DNA of 64,000 nt from Posidonia oceanica (taxonomy: Eukaryota > Streptophyta > Magnoliopsida > Alismatales > Posidoniaceae): positions 14,464,001 through 14,528,000 of the forward strand of contig JAZBRS010000050.1 of the NCBI GenBank assembly GCA_037176725.1. Direction: 5' to 3'. A program made the position numbers and the translations under genes. Shown here one piece after another: positions 12,129 to 23,168 of this stretch. Positions within the stretch are counted from its first letter, which is position 1. Each line of letters starts with the position of its first letter. Under the pieces are notes generated by a model. That model was not told the DNA's origin. It worked only from the letters and a program-made list of their open reading frames with translations, and searched no databases.

Positions 12129-12759
12129 GACCCCCTAGGCTGGTGGTTTGAGGGTCGGAATTTTTGAGAGAGAAATCCCCCCTAGAGAGGAATTTCCAAA
12201 AGAGACAGAGCCCTGTCAGTTGTGAGCCACCTTCAGAGAGCTAGATTTCCAATCCAGAAACTCTATCTCCTCTCCCCAATAGGCTACCAACCTGAGCTTC
12301 TACCTTCGATCTCGGAAATCCTCAGCTATGCTGGAGCTCCGACCGTGCTTCCTTCTAACCTCATTGCACACAGCATAAGGGTGAAAGGGAGTATCTTCCT
12401 CCAATCTAATTTCTTATTGCATCTCTTTACATCCCTTAGCATAGGACCATAGCATATGCATACGGGGAACAACCCCCGGTCAGTATTTGTTTTCTTTTAG
12501 TTATGTTCGTTCACTTCTGTTACTGACTACTACACTTAAACTAATTTAAATCTATGTTGTTTTGTTTTGAAGGAAAGGAAGGAATTCACGTAGCACGAGG
12601 AAGCCGCTAGACGACATCTTGCCATCGATCTAGTGGTCCGAGGACCGGCATCATCATAATCTCCCCCTAGGTGTCTTGTCTGCCCAAAGGCGAGTGGCGA
12701 TCACAACAAAAGCTGTCGATGTCGTGGAAGTGCTGACATCTTCTTAAACACCCCCCCCC

Positions 12760-13055
12760 CCCAAATTCTGCATCCATAGTCTCATGAAATCATAAAAACA
12801 TGTTCTTTAACTCAAATCTGCCACGGATTTGAGTGGGATAAAGAGTGCTCAAGGTACTCAAACTTGCCACGGGTTTGGACGAGTCAGCTCTGCTACAGAT
12901 AACGACATTGAGCTAATCAAAATCAAGTATTGTTTTTAAGTAAGTCATAAAAACTCTGGAAAAATATGTTATTAAGCCTTAGTTATGTGACCTGGGTGCC
13001 TCAGAAGTTCCTATCCTCTATGAACTCTGGGAAATACGAAAATGGGATATCTACA
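12760..13055 (-). repeat. Inverted copy of the LTR 5' terminus inside the LTR
   Basis: Read on the minus strand from 13055 it begins TGTAGATATCC and stays alignable with 11262-11550, for example GCAGAGCT-ACTCG and GATTTGAGTTAA blocks in the same order. It is clearly diverged, so this is an old inversion or insertion of a related LTR end. Confidence 0.65.
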
Positions 13056-13143
13056 CTTGCATGCTTAGTTTCTTATTTCGCATAGTCTGCATGGTTTGTT
13101 TTCAGCAGCAAAGACTCCTGCTTGGTAATACTGTGCATGGCCA

Positions 13144-13222
13144 TGTCGCTTGGGAGCTCGGTGGCTGATTCAGGCGCCACTCACAGTGGCGACCTGCTCA
13201 GTTGCTATTCTCAGCGGCGACT
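13144..13222. promoter_or_regulatory. Three dyads in the transcribed part of the LTR
   Basis: Dyads start at 13144, 13172 and 13200, exactly 28 bp apart, with 9-bp spacers. They lie about 1 kb downstream of the TATA box. Confidence 0.65.
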
Positions 13223-14077
13223 TGGTTGCAGTTCAGGCAGTGGGTTGCGCCGCTCGCTTTGTTGATCAACTTGTTTTAATGCTAGTTTTACCTCAGAGCA
13301 TGCAATCTTTATCACTTTGTCGCCGATTTTATGTTTTGCATGATTTCCATAGCCTTCCTTGGCAACGATTGCCACTACGTTGGTAGTAGGAGAGGTGCTC
13401 TGTGTCACCCGTTCCACCGACGACAGGCACTGTCGCCCCTTGGGCCAGCAACTCCAGCAGTAATCCTGGTAGTGGGCATAGCCGTTCCCGCTGCCACCCC
13501 TTTGTTTTTATCCGCTTCCTTTGGCTTTAGTTTCGCTTTTCTCGCTTGCTTATCGCCTGTTTGCAATGCTTTAACTTTACTTAATTGCTTTTAAACAAGG
13601 TTTGCTAAGCTTTACATGGTTTGTAATTGCATCTTGCATACCGCCTTAGGGCGAATATAAACTAACATTCATTTGCCAACATTTGCCACATAATAGTGGA
13701 TCAGTTAAGAAAGACCGATTCCTTGGTCGTGTCGGGGGTGCCTAACACCTTCCCCGTACGTAACAGGAGTCCTTACCCTTTCTCTGGACCGCATTGACTT
13801 TATGTCACGTATCTGCACTGATTTTCGCATTCTTCTAAAATGCATAGGTTTTCCTTGCACGTTCTTTATACGGTTTTCCTAATTTTCCCGTTTTAATAAA
13901 TTAGGTGGCGACTCCTTGTCTTTTCTTTATTTCCCTTTGGCATTCGTATCTGCTTTTCGTTGTTTTTGAGTTGAGTTTCCTTCCTCGGATTCACCCGCTT
14001 ATAGTGACCTACTATCGGTCGGTGCACGCGAGCTTTGGCATTGTGCATGGACGCATCGATTTTTAGGATTCTTACAG

Positions 14078-14095
14078 TGGCGACTCCGCTGGGGA
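14078..14095 (+). other. E1 primer binding site (tRNA-Arg type)
   Basis: TGGCGACTCCGCTGGGGA, one base after the LTR end. This PBS class is characteristic of Ogre/Tat elements. Confidence 0.85.
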
Positions 14096-15306
14096 TACTA
14101 GACTCCGGCTTTTGTTTCCACTCTTCCGCTTTTTGTGTGGCTTATTTCTTTGCTCAGTTTAGCATTTGTTGCCTTGTTTATTTACCTATCGCATTATCCT
14201 TTATTCATTATCTCAGCATTTATTTACCTTATCTGCTTATTCATTGCTTTGATTCACACACTTTCCTAGTTCTAGCATTCAATTGCCATGCTTGCATGAT
14301 TACTGCATTAATCCATGCCTTTTGTCTGATGCTTGGTTTATTTTACACAAGTATGCCAAGTCACTACACTAATACACATGCCATGCTTGTATATGCCTTT
14401 TGATGTGCTAATTGTATTTCATTTTCACTGATCATGTCCACAACACTAGCACATACCATACGCATGCTTTTTGCAATGATGTGTGTTGCTTACTTGTCAT
14501 GTTTGGGTGATTTTCTTCCCCTTTTTGCACTAAGCCTAAGGACAATTAGAGACTGATTGCTTCCCCCACGGCTAACTAAAAATGGCAAGTAAAATTAATT
14601 CTAGGAGCAACTAGAGACCTCAACACGCCTGCATCCCCTTTGAGTTAATAAAACGTGCAAGATAAAAAACTCTAATCATTTGCATGAAGCATCATATAGG
14701 GCATAAATATTCTCTTCTTTGAGTCCACCTATCAGTCAGAGAAGGATGGTCCTGGCCTCTTGTTCCACTGCTTTGGCGTGGCCCAAGTCAACCGGTCTGT
14801 CCCCCCTTGTCTGGGGTCGTGTCGGTGCTAGTGGAGGGTACCACCCATGCTTTGACAGGGTCGAGGCCACTAACGCACCACCCCATTACTACCTGAGCTT
14901 TGGTCAGGATTTAGACAGGGACCTACTTTTTCTAGCCTGAGTCGGTGACCCGTACACTTGTGGGAGTCCGAAGTAGACAACCTACTAGGACACACTAGAT
15001 TGGTGAGAGAGAGCATGCTAGACAGCATATCATTTGCCTGAGTGCATTCATGCCACAATACCATGCATTTGCATTTTACTTTCAGGTTTTAACACCTGCT
15101 TTTGTTTGTTTTGTGTCTTGTCGAACAGGTCAGTGAGCGAGTTCCCTAGCTGGAGCTTGAGTTCTTTCTCTTACTGACGCTCCTGTTGCAACACCTGTTC
15201 CCGACCATCCTCTTCTGAGCTACTTACCTTCACGACAATAGCTCCTCGTAGGACTCGTCCCCTTTCTTTTCGTCGCAGCCCTGTTCTCACTCGCTTTGGG
15301 TCAGCT
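14096..15306 (+). other. E1 untranslated leader
   Basis: 1.2 kb between PBS and gag start. The part from about 14680 aligns with the E3 leader (41380-41967), including the block GTCGTGTCGGTGCTA. No ORF with family features. Confidence 0.6.
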
Positions 15307-18300
15307 ATGGCCTAGTTTGCCGGTGAGTCCCAGATTCCTGTTGCCTCAGAGGGGATTTCCGCTTCAGTCCCTCCGACTCTCGCTTCAACTCCTTCTGTGC
15401 CCCTCGTGATACCAAGGTTTCACCCTCAGGTGCCTGGGACACCCTAGTATGCTTCGGGGCATTGGCAAACCTACGCCCCTCCGGATCCGGTCACCGAGCC
15501 CATCTTGATGGCCCCTACTCGCTCTCTGGAGGTGCCTCTGACCCCTCCGTCCCAGGGCTATGTCGTGCTCGACATCCCTTCTACTGCGGCGACATTTGCC
15601 ATAGATTCCCTATCTCCTGGACAATCTGTGTCCCGACCTCTTGAATCTGGTCCCCTGCCGGTTTTGCAACTCAGTATACCCACTGACAGGTCCCCTGATG
15701 AGCAGTACCGGCATCTGATGGAGACTGCCTAGAGACTGCAGGGCATGGCTCTATCTCTTCGCCTTTCCTTCACTCCCGTTGCTCCCGAGGTTCCTCTGTG
15801 GCTTGCTCCCGCCTTTCAGGCATTCTCCACTGCACCCCTGCCTAGACCATCGCCCCAGTTGCTCATTGCTCCGGCGATGGGGGCTCAGCTTCCGCCTCGT
15901 GCATTTGCACCACACACCGCACAACATATCCCTCCGCCACCTGGTGGCTAGTCCTTCACGCTGGTTGGAGCATAGTACCCCATAGGCCCATTGCTCGGCA
16001 CCGTGCCAGTGCAGCAACTGTTGCTCCCAAACTCTGCATCACCAATTGCACAACATGCTAGCTATCCCTACCCCTTGCATCAACAATTTCCTACCCCAGC
16101 ATGCATTGCAGCACACAATGCACCCACACATGGATACGCCGGCCATCACGTTGCGCCACCAGGCGACGCGATGGTAGATCCGAAGGAGCACCTCGGTGCG
16201 ACCCAGCCGGCGTATGTGGTCTCTGCCCTTGCTGCCCCCATCACCTTTGGCGGCCAATCCAGACCCCATCAATAATAGGATGGACATTCTGGTGAAGGCA
16301 TTACGTCTAGTGTAGGGCGCTGACCACCAATCCTACCAATTCCGGGACCTCTGCTACTTTCTAGAGGCGGTGCTCCCATCGAAATTCCGTATCCCGGATT
16401 TTGATAAATACAATGGTAGAGGCTGCCCGTCGCCCATCTGAAGGCATACTGTGGAGATCTCGCTCAGCTCCAGGCTGATGAGAGGTTGCTGATCTGCCTG
16501 TTCCAGAAGAGCTTGACCGGCTTGGCCCCCAAGTGGTTCACCTCGCTTGACATGGCCGCCATCAAGACTTGGAACGGCCTTTCCCAGGCATTCCTGGAAC
16601 AATGCTCCTTCAACCTCGACCTAGTCCCAAAGTGCGCAGACCTAGTCGCAACCAAGTAGAATCCCAGCGAGCCGTTTGGGGAGTACGTCGGCCGCTGGTG
16701 CGCCCTTGCCTCACAGGTTTGAGATGGACCCTCTGACGAGGAGTCCCTCGAGATCGTGATCAGAGGTGCGCAGCCATCCACTAGGGCTCTGCTCAGCATT
16801 CAACCTGTCACAACCTTTGCAGCATTGATTCGGGCTGCCACCCGCGTAGAGAGTTCGCTATGGAGCGGCAACTTCCCTGCACTCTCTGCATTTGCCAAGC
16901 AGGCCACCGTCAGCAACAACAACAGCAGCAGCACCACCACCAGCAACAACAGCAGGCGTAGCAGCAGCAGCCGTCCTCGGAAGAAGGATTCCCTGAAGAC
17001 CGCTGTTGCATACGTCGACCCCTCGCCCGCGCCTGTTCATCTGGCGGTTCTGCCTCCCCTGAATCAGGTAGTGTATGCACCAGCACCTAGAGCACCCTCC
17101 ACTCCACAAATCACTACCACCTCCCGACCAGTCTATCCTGCTGCACCAGTCTGGCAAGGGCAACACCAAGGGCAGAGACGACATTTCAGAGAGCGGCGCC
17201 AATTCACCCCACTAGTGGAACCACTGAGTGTCGTCCTCCCCACGGTCGTGCCGCACTTGAGGTTTCCTGAGGTTCACCCACATCCAATCCCACTTCCGCA
17301 TTGGCATAAAGTGAATCTTTTCTATGACTTCCATCGAGCCGTAGGGCACTCGACGGATAGTTGTTTCACTTTGCGGGACGCTGTTCAGGACCTGATCGAA
17401 TAGAAAATGATTACGATCCACACGCACGAGGCATCCACTTCTGTACCTCCATCAGCGTCTACACCTGCATTAGGATTAGCATCTCCTCATTCCAGCATCG
17501 TCCACCCAATTCCAACCCGAGAGGCGCAGGGACCTCGGGAATCTACTCTCTCTTCCCTTCTAGGCCTGCCACGTCTGTGGTAGACCGCTCTGAGCTTATT
17601 CATGACATCTCTGAGCCCTTTCCTTTCTCCCTCTACTGTGCGGTAGTTGCCGGCTCTGAGTCGGGAATTCATATGATCTGATCGCACGCCAGGCCAGAGC
17701 GCTCTACCGCGCAACCTACCATGCATCCTCAGGCCCAAGCCCCTGCCCACCTTGTAGGTAGACCCCAGTTTGGACCCCCTGTCTGCCTACTAGCTAGGTC
17801 TCAACCAAGGCCCTCATCACCTTCTCAGCAGCATCACCCATCCCCCCATCGCCCAACAAATACCCCTGTAGCCCCTCTTGTGCTCAGAGCACATGCTCCT
17901 GTGGTTATTGACTTAACCAGGGACACCCATCGCGTGCGCTATAACTACGCCATGGAAACATTTCCATGTGTGGAAGTCACGCGATCGGGGAGGGTCTACA
18001 AGCCTACAGCACCGGTGTTTAGGCCTAGACGTCCAGCACCCACTGTACCTCCACCAGCAGGCCAACCTACAGCACCTCCACCATCAGGCCAACCCCCTAT
18101 ACCCACCACAGCGGAGCCTACCACCAAAGCCACTCCTCCTACCACCAAAAAGAGCCAACCCAAGGCTGACATCACCTCCCAGCTTAAGAAGGTTAGGGCA
18201 GACATTTCCATTTGGGACCTCATACACACATCCTCTGAACACCGCGAGGCTTTTCTCCGCGTGTTCCAAGCTGCCTATGTGTCCCAAACCATTGAGCTTG

Positions 18301-18855
18301 CAGCCTTGGAAAGCATTGTAGGCGTGATCGCGGAGCCCCAGGTCATCTCTTTTACGAGCGATGAGTTGCCATCGGCAGGGATTAATCACAACCAACCCCT
18401 GTTTGTCATAGTGCAATTTAAAAACTTTCGCATTCCCCTTTCACTAGTTGATAATGGTTCAGGCCTTAACGTCTGTCCCTTGCGTACAGCAACTAGGCTC
18501 AGATTCAAAGCCGAGGATATCACTCCAGTTATAAAGGGAATGACAACTTTTGATAACACCCACCATGACTCCTTAGGGATTTTGATTATTCCCCTCACCA
18601 TTGGTCCGGTCGTATTCGATGTAGAATTCTACATCGTCGACTTGGTGCCCAATTTCAATCTTCTGCTTGGACACCCTTGGCTGCACAAGCATCAGGTCAT
18701 CCCCTCGACCCTCCATCACATGATCAAGTTCCGTCGGGGCGACGATGTCATCGTTGTCATGGCGGAAAACTTTGAGAAGGAGCGGATCGAGGCAGTTTCT
18801 CTCGTCTCTTCACAGACTGTCCCGTTTGACCCTGAGCTTTCAAATGCCTTGTAGC
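15307..18855 (+). pseudogene. E1 gag-protease frame, decayed
   Basis: Gag start ATG at 15307. Aligned with E3, the frame carries TAG stops at 15313, 15445, 15730, 15949, 15973, 16313, 16657 and 17401 and TGA at 16720 and 17679. There are frameshifts near 16225 (+1), 16430 (-1) and 17403-17520. Domains: a proline-rich N-terminus; the Ty3/gypsy gag core about 16450-16760; poly-Asn/Ser; a zinc-knuckle-like C-H-H-C segment at 17323 in which the first Cys is Tyr; then a protease (17721-18854 open) with active-site triplet Asp-Asn-Gly at 18450-18458 and a LLLGHPWL block. Gag forms the particle and protease matures it. This copy cannot make an intact product. Confidence 0.8.
18851..18855 (+). other. 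Putative target-site duplication left of E2
   Basis: GTAGC directly precedes the E2 LTR end. The partner copy would lie beyond base 64000, so it cannot be confirmed here. Confidence 0.4.
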
Positions 18856-19680
18856 TGTGGATATGGGGTTTTTGGTAGAGCGAGAAGGATGAAGATGATG
18901 ACGAGATGGATGGTTCCTGGGGAAGAAGAAGGCTTCTTTTGGCTCCCTCTTTTGCTCACTCTATCTTCTCTTCCTCGAGGTCCCCCTTCTTTGTATCCGA
19001 CTCCGTCACTCCACGTGTGATGGAATCGGTGTGATCGCCACTCTCGGTTCGCTTTCGCCAGTCCTTGAGACGCCTTTGGTGAGATGTAGTGTGGTTGCGG
19101 GTTCAGCTACCTTGGGACAACGCCAACATTGCCCAAGGGTGCCCGTGCTTGGTAAGTTCTTTCTTCCTTCTTCCTCCTTGTATGACAAACGTTAGCAAAA
19201 CAAAACAAGCAAGACAATATAGAAATGAATCAATATGTGTCGTAATCTATCCAGAGTTAGTAGAAATGAAAGTAAAGAAAATGTGGTGACATACATACCC
19301 GAGGGGTTTGATGCCCCTGGTTGCAAATGACAAAGATGTATGCCTAGCTAACAATATATGAACTTGAAATAAAAAAAATGCTTGACTACGCTACGGAATT
19401 AAACAAGTAATAACAGAAATAAAGAAAGAAATGTATGAAACAGAGTTTCCTTTGTCTATACACAAGGTGCAAACCGTGTTAGCATGAAGCCAACAACGAC
19501 AAAAGGATCCTCCAGCTATTTCTAAGACTCTTCTCTTTCATAACCTCTCTTCTCTCTTTCAGTTCTTAAGGACCTCACTTCTCTAAGATTTTTAATCTCA
19601 AGAGCATGTGAATTCCAAAAGCTTCTTAGCTCTCTTTCTCTCTCAAAATTCCGGCTTCGAACACTATGGGGGTACCCATG

Positions 19681-19688
19681 CTTTTATA
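19681..19688 (-). promoter_or_regulatory. E2 LTR TATA box
   Basis: TATAAAAG on the minus strand, 65 bp beyond the nearest dyad (19753). Confidence 0.6.
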
Positions 19689-19752
19689 GAAGCAAGGGAG
19701 GAACAAAAAAGGACACAAATGCCAAGTCAGCAGAGTTTCCTGTTTCAGAAGT

Positions 19753-19808
19753 GTTATACACTGGAAAACCAGCGTATAACGTTATAAGCGAGAGAACTCA
19801 CGTATAAC
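19753..19808. promoter_or_regulatory. E2-type dyads, pair in LTR U3
   Basis: Two abutting 28-bp units: GTTATACAC-N10-GCGTATAAC (19753-19780) and GTTATAAGC-N10-ACGTATAAC (19781-19808). The join forms the palindrome TATAACGTTATA. Confidence 0.8.
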
Positions 19809-19981
19809 GACCTCCAAGGCATAACTGCCAGGATCAGAGAAGATTCTCCAATTAAGGAGTCTTTAAGTGAGATTAAACTCGGCTTTGATGGCTTTGACCG
19901 GTCAACAGGTTCCAAAGATGGCAAAAACATAATTTTTGGATTAGGCCAAATATGGAAAGCTTTGGCTGACTGGGTTACCAC

Positions 19982-20065
19982 ATTGGACGCTGGAAAGCCA
20001 GTGGCCAATGTTAGCCACTGGAAAACCAGCAGCCAACATTGTACGCCGACAATCCAGCGGACAAC
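19982..20065. promoter_or_regulatory. E2-type dyads, triplet in LTR U3
   Basis: Three abutting 28-bp units at 19982-20009, 20010-20037 and 20038-20065, all with 10-bp spacers. Here half-sites drift toward GTTGGACGC/GCNGCCAAC. Confidence 0.75.
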
Positions 20066-20274
20066 ACCCTTAATCAGTTTGACTTCCAAATTTGGTCAAG
20101 ACGTGAAGAACACTCAGGTTGCCAACATTTGGGGCTTAGAAAGGTATAGCATTTTGGACTTGAGAGGAACATTTGGCTCAAGTGAGATACAGAAATGGGT
20201 GGAGGGCCTCTAAAAGCGACCTAATGCAAGAGACTATCCTAACATGAAGGGAGTGCCAAAATGGGGTATCTACA

Positions 20275-20288
20275 GATTGCCCCTCCTT
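20275..20288 (-). other. E2 polypurine tract
   Basis: AAGGAGGGGCAATC on the minus strand, abutting the LTR start; nearly the same tract as in E0. Confidence 0.75.
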
Positions 20289-20462
20289 GAAGATGACTTC
20301 GGCATGAAGCTATCTACAAGGCGAGACGATACCCCCGTGTGGCGCTACCTGGGGGGTCCTAAATGAAATCAAATGCCTGCTGCCAACAGACGTGGACGGG
20401 ACACATAGAGGGTCGGCTAAAGAAACACGGCCAAGGGGATTGCCCAAGGGGAACAAACTAAC

Positions 20463-20660
20463 GACATGCCACGGGGAAGACCCGTGGGGGTAAAGCTAAA
20501 GGACACTGCCGCGGGGAAGACCCGCGGGGGTCAAACTAAAAGACATGCTACGGGGGTGGCCCGTAGGGGTCAAACTAAAAGACATGTTGCGAGGATGGCC
20601 CGCAGGGGTCAAGCTAAAGGACACTGCCACGGGGAAGACCCACGGGGGTCAAACTAAAAG
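20463..20660. repeat. Five 39-40-bp units, each with an inverted repeat
   Basis: Units start at 20463, 20502, 20542, 20581 and 20620. In the first three, arms change together: CCACGGG/CCCGTGG, CCGCGGG/CCCGCGG, CTACGGG/CCCGTAG around a 5-base loop. Units 4 and 5 pair imperfectly. Located in the E2 3' untranslated region. Confidence 0.75.
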
Positions 20661-20899
20661 GATGGATAGCTAATGATTCCGACGACCACTCAATGCGAAT
20701 GCAGTATAATGCGAATGCAGTACAATGCGCTATGCATGGATGCGTGTTGATGGGAATGCAAAAGGGGTCATGATATGCAATGCATGACCCTAGGTAATGA
20801 GGTTCCTCCATCATCGCCGGCTTTAATTTGTATATCGGGTTGGCTCAGGAATTTTTCTCACCACCCAAGGCAGACTGACATATGCGTGAATGCAATTTG

Positions 20900-21275
20900 T
20901 CATGATCAGGTGCCCTTTCCTCAAGTGTAGCCTACACTCTCCTAGGGGACCGTCGTCTCATGATACGCGGGTTGGTGAGCGAGAGGTCCATGATGCTCCC
21001 AGGCAATAGGGGAAATGACCTCCTCTCTGTCGACCACGTTGGCTCTATTCGTCACAATTAGGTGTCCTTTCATTAAATGTTGCCTACATTCTCGACAGAG
21101 ACCGTCACCTCGTGACCCGGAATCAATGAACAATGAGTTCATTGATACCGTTGGCGTTATTCGTCAGAATGAAGTGTCCTTTCATTGAATGTTGCCTACA
21201 TTCTTGGTGGGGACCATCATCTTCTGACCCGGGAGTTAGTGAGCAGGGGGTTCACTAATACCGTTGGCTTTGCTT
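20900..21275. repeat. Three diverged copies of a 110-150-bp unit
   Basis: Each copy has GTG(C/T)CCTTTC, then GCCTACA-TCTC or similar, then GACCGTC and a GTTGGC-T-TTCGTC block. They lie between the short hairpin array and the 31-bp array of the E2 3' region. Confidence 0.55.
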
Positions 21276-21302
21276 TGTTGACCCGGTCTTGCTCCGAGGA
21301 TC

Positions 21303-22548
21303 TTTGTGCTGATTGATTTTGCTTTGTTTGTCCGGTTGTGCTCTGGGGTTTGCTTTATTTGTCCGGTTGTGCTCCGGGGTTCGCTTTATTTGTCCGGTTG
21401 TGCTCCAAGGTTGCTTTTTTTGTCTGGTCATGCTCCGAGGCTTGCTTTATTTGTCCGATTGTGCTCCGAGGCTTGCTTTATTTGTCCGATTGTGCTTTGG
21501 GGCTTGCTTTATTTGTCTGGTTGTGCTCTGGGGCCTGTTTTATTTGTCTGATTGTGCTCCAAGGCTTGCTTTATTTGTCTGGTTGTGCTCTGAGGCTTGC
21601 TTTGTTTGTCCAGTGGTGCTCCGGGGCTTGCTTTATTTGTCCGGTGGTGCTACGGGGCTTGCTTTATTTGTTTGGTTGTGCTCCAGGGCTTGCTTTGTTT
21701 GTCCGGTTGTGCTCGGGGCTTGCTTTGTTTGTCCGGTGGTGCTCTGGGGCTTGCTTTATTTGTCCGGTTGTGCTCCGGGGCTTGCTTTGTTTGTCCGGTT
21801 GTGCTCTGGGGCTTGCTTTATTTGTCCGAGGCTTGCTTTATTTGTCCGGTTGTGCTCCAGGGTTTGCTTTGTTTGTCCGGTGGTGCTCCGGGGCTTGCTT
21901 TATTTGTCCGGTTGTGCTCTGGGGTACCTACTTTTGATTGATTTGCTTTGTTATCCCGATTATGTTCTGGGGATCTTTGCTTTGGTGTCCCGGTTATGCT
22001 CCGGGGATCTTTCCTTGGTACGTTTGCTTTGTTATCCCAGTTGTGCTCCGGGGATCTTCGCTTTGGTGTCCCGGTTGTGCTCTGGGGATCTTTCCTTGGT
22101 AGGTTTACTTTGTTATCCCGGTTGTACTCCGGGGATCTTTGCTTTGGTGTCCCGGTTATGCTCCGGGGAGCTTTGCTTTGGTGTCCCGATTATGCTCCGG
22201 GGATCTTTCCTTGGTAGGTTTGCTTTGTTATCTCGGTTGTGCTCCGGGGATCTTTGCTTTGGTGTCCCGGTTATGCTCTGGGGATTTTTGCTTTGGTATT
22301 CCGGTTATGCTCCAGGGATCTTTGCTTTGGTGTCCCGGTTATGCTCCGTGGTTCTTTTTGATTGATTTGCTTTGTTGTCCCGGTTGTGCTCCGGGGGTCT
22401 TTCTGATTGATTTGCTTTGTTGTCCCGATTGTGCTCCGGGGATCTTTCTGATTGATTTGCATTGTTGTCCCGGTTGTGCTCTAGGGATCTTTCTGATTGA
22501 TTTGCTTTGTTGTCCCGATTGTGCTCTAGGGATCTTTTTGATTTGCCG
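21303..22548. repeat. 31- to 35-bp tandem array in the E2 3' region
   Basis: The first part repeats a 31-bp unit (GCTTGCTTTATTTGTCCGG then TTGTGCTCCGGG). The second part repeats a longer relative with GGGGATCTTTGCTTTGGTGTC. Many units contain CCGG-N7-CCGG or CCCGG-N7-CCGGG. Because the unit is not a multiple of three and lacks stops, long ORFs run through it in several frames; these are not genes. Confidence 0.85.
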
Positions 22549-22559
22549 AGGGGATTACC

Positions 22560-22845
22560 CAAGGGAGGCGGAAATAAAAACCTGTCATGCCTAGGGGAAG
22601 ACCCGAGGGAGTCGAAAATAAAAACTTGACGTGCCTAGGGGAAGACCCGAGGGAGTCGAAAATAAAAACTTGACGTGCCTAGGGGAAGACCCGAGGGAGT
22701 CGAAAATAAAAACTTGACGTGCTTAGGGGAAGACTCGAGGGAGTCGAAAATAAAAACTTGACGTGCCTAGGGGAAGACCCGAGGGAGTTGAAAATAAAAA
22801 CTTGACATGCCTATGGGAAGACCCGAGGGAGTCGAAAAGGATACT
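22560..22845. repeat. 44-bp tandem array
   Basis: About six copies of a unit containing GTGCCTAGGGGAAGACCCG and AGTCGAAAATAAAAA, with a measured period of 44 bp (22631 to 22675). It shares GGGGAAGACCCG with the 39-bp array at 20463. Confidence 0.85.
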
Positions 22846-22919
22846 CTTTGGCTTTGCTTGCTTTGTTGACCCAGTGTGCTCCAGGGTCTTCTTTTCTGCT
22901 CTCAATTCTGCTTTCACTC

Positions 22920-22975
22920 GTTGGACGCTTCGAGTATCGCGGCTAACGTTGGACGGCATTACGGTCACGTATAAC
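22920..22975. promoter_or_regulatory. E2-type dyad pair upstream of first PMD gene
   Basis: Abutting 28-bp units GTTGGACGC-N10-GCGGCTAAC (22920-22947) and GTTGGACGG-N10-ACGTATAAC (22948-22975), 194-249 bp upstream of the start codon at 23169. Confidence 0.8.
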
Positions 22976-23168
22976 GACACGAGACAGGCTGCTGTCTTTC
23001 CTGTTTGGGCACCACCGTTTTGGCAGTAACCCAATTTTCTTTGGGTTTCCATTCTGATGAAAGCTCCACGGCCTATATTAGATCTCCTCTTGGCTTGAAT
23101 CTTGTAGTTCAAACATTTATCTCCCTTCCCTTATTGATTTTTGCTTGCTAGGGCTTGTGCTTCTCCTC

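Larger units (their letters stand above)
11262..14076 (+). repeat. Complete LTR shared by E0' (3') and E1 (5')
   Basis: Begins TGTAGATATCC after a polypurine tract and ends CTTACA one base before a tRNA-Arg-type PBS, about 2.8 kb. Contents in order are nine U3 dyads (11618-12058), a TATA box (12121-12128), an inverted diverged copy of its own first 290 bp (about 12760-13055), three more dyads (13144-13222), and a U5 block (about 13700-13800) strongly similar to the E3 LTR at 40230-40310. An LTR with a 3' internal end on one side and a PBS plus gag on the other implies recombination between two copies. Confidence 0.75.
14078..18855 (+). mobile_element. E1: Tat/Ogre-lineage element, 5' internal part
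   Basis: PBS, leader and gag-protease of a plus-strand element whose 5' LTR is 11262-14076. It is cut at 18855 by E2; its alignment to E3 (45535) stops exactly there. The remainder would resume to the right of E2, outside this window. Confidence 0.8.
18856..20274 (-). repeat. E2 3' LTR
   Basis: 1419 bp. On the minus strand it starts TGTAGATACCCC at 20274, just after a polypurine tract, and ends CCATATCCACA at 18856. A minus-strand TATAAAAG lies at 19688-19681. Five dyads sit upstream of it in U3. Confidence 0.8.

Noticed and set aside
13044..13055. LTR end at GGGATATCTACA, which would give perfect 11-bp terminal inverted repeats
   Set aside because: No PBS follows. The sequence is the start of an inverted LTR fragment, and the true end is at 14076 before the PBS.
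21313..22365. 350-codon plus-strand ORF of repeated LFVRLCS-like peptides
   Set aside because: It runs through a 31-35-bp tandem array that lacks stops in several frames; overlapping ORFs in other frames encode the same type of repeat, so it is an artefact.
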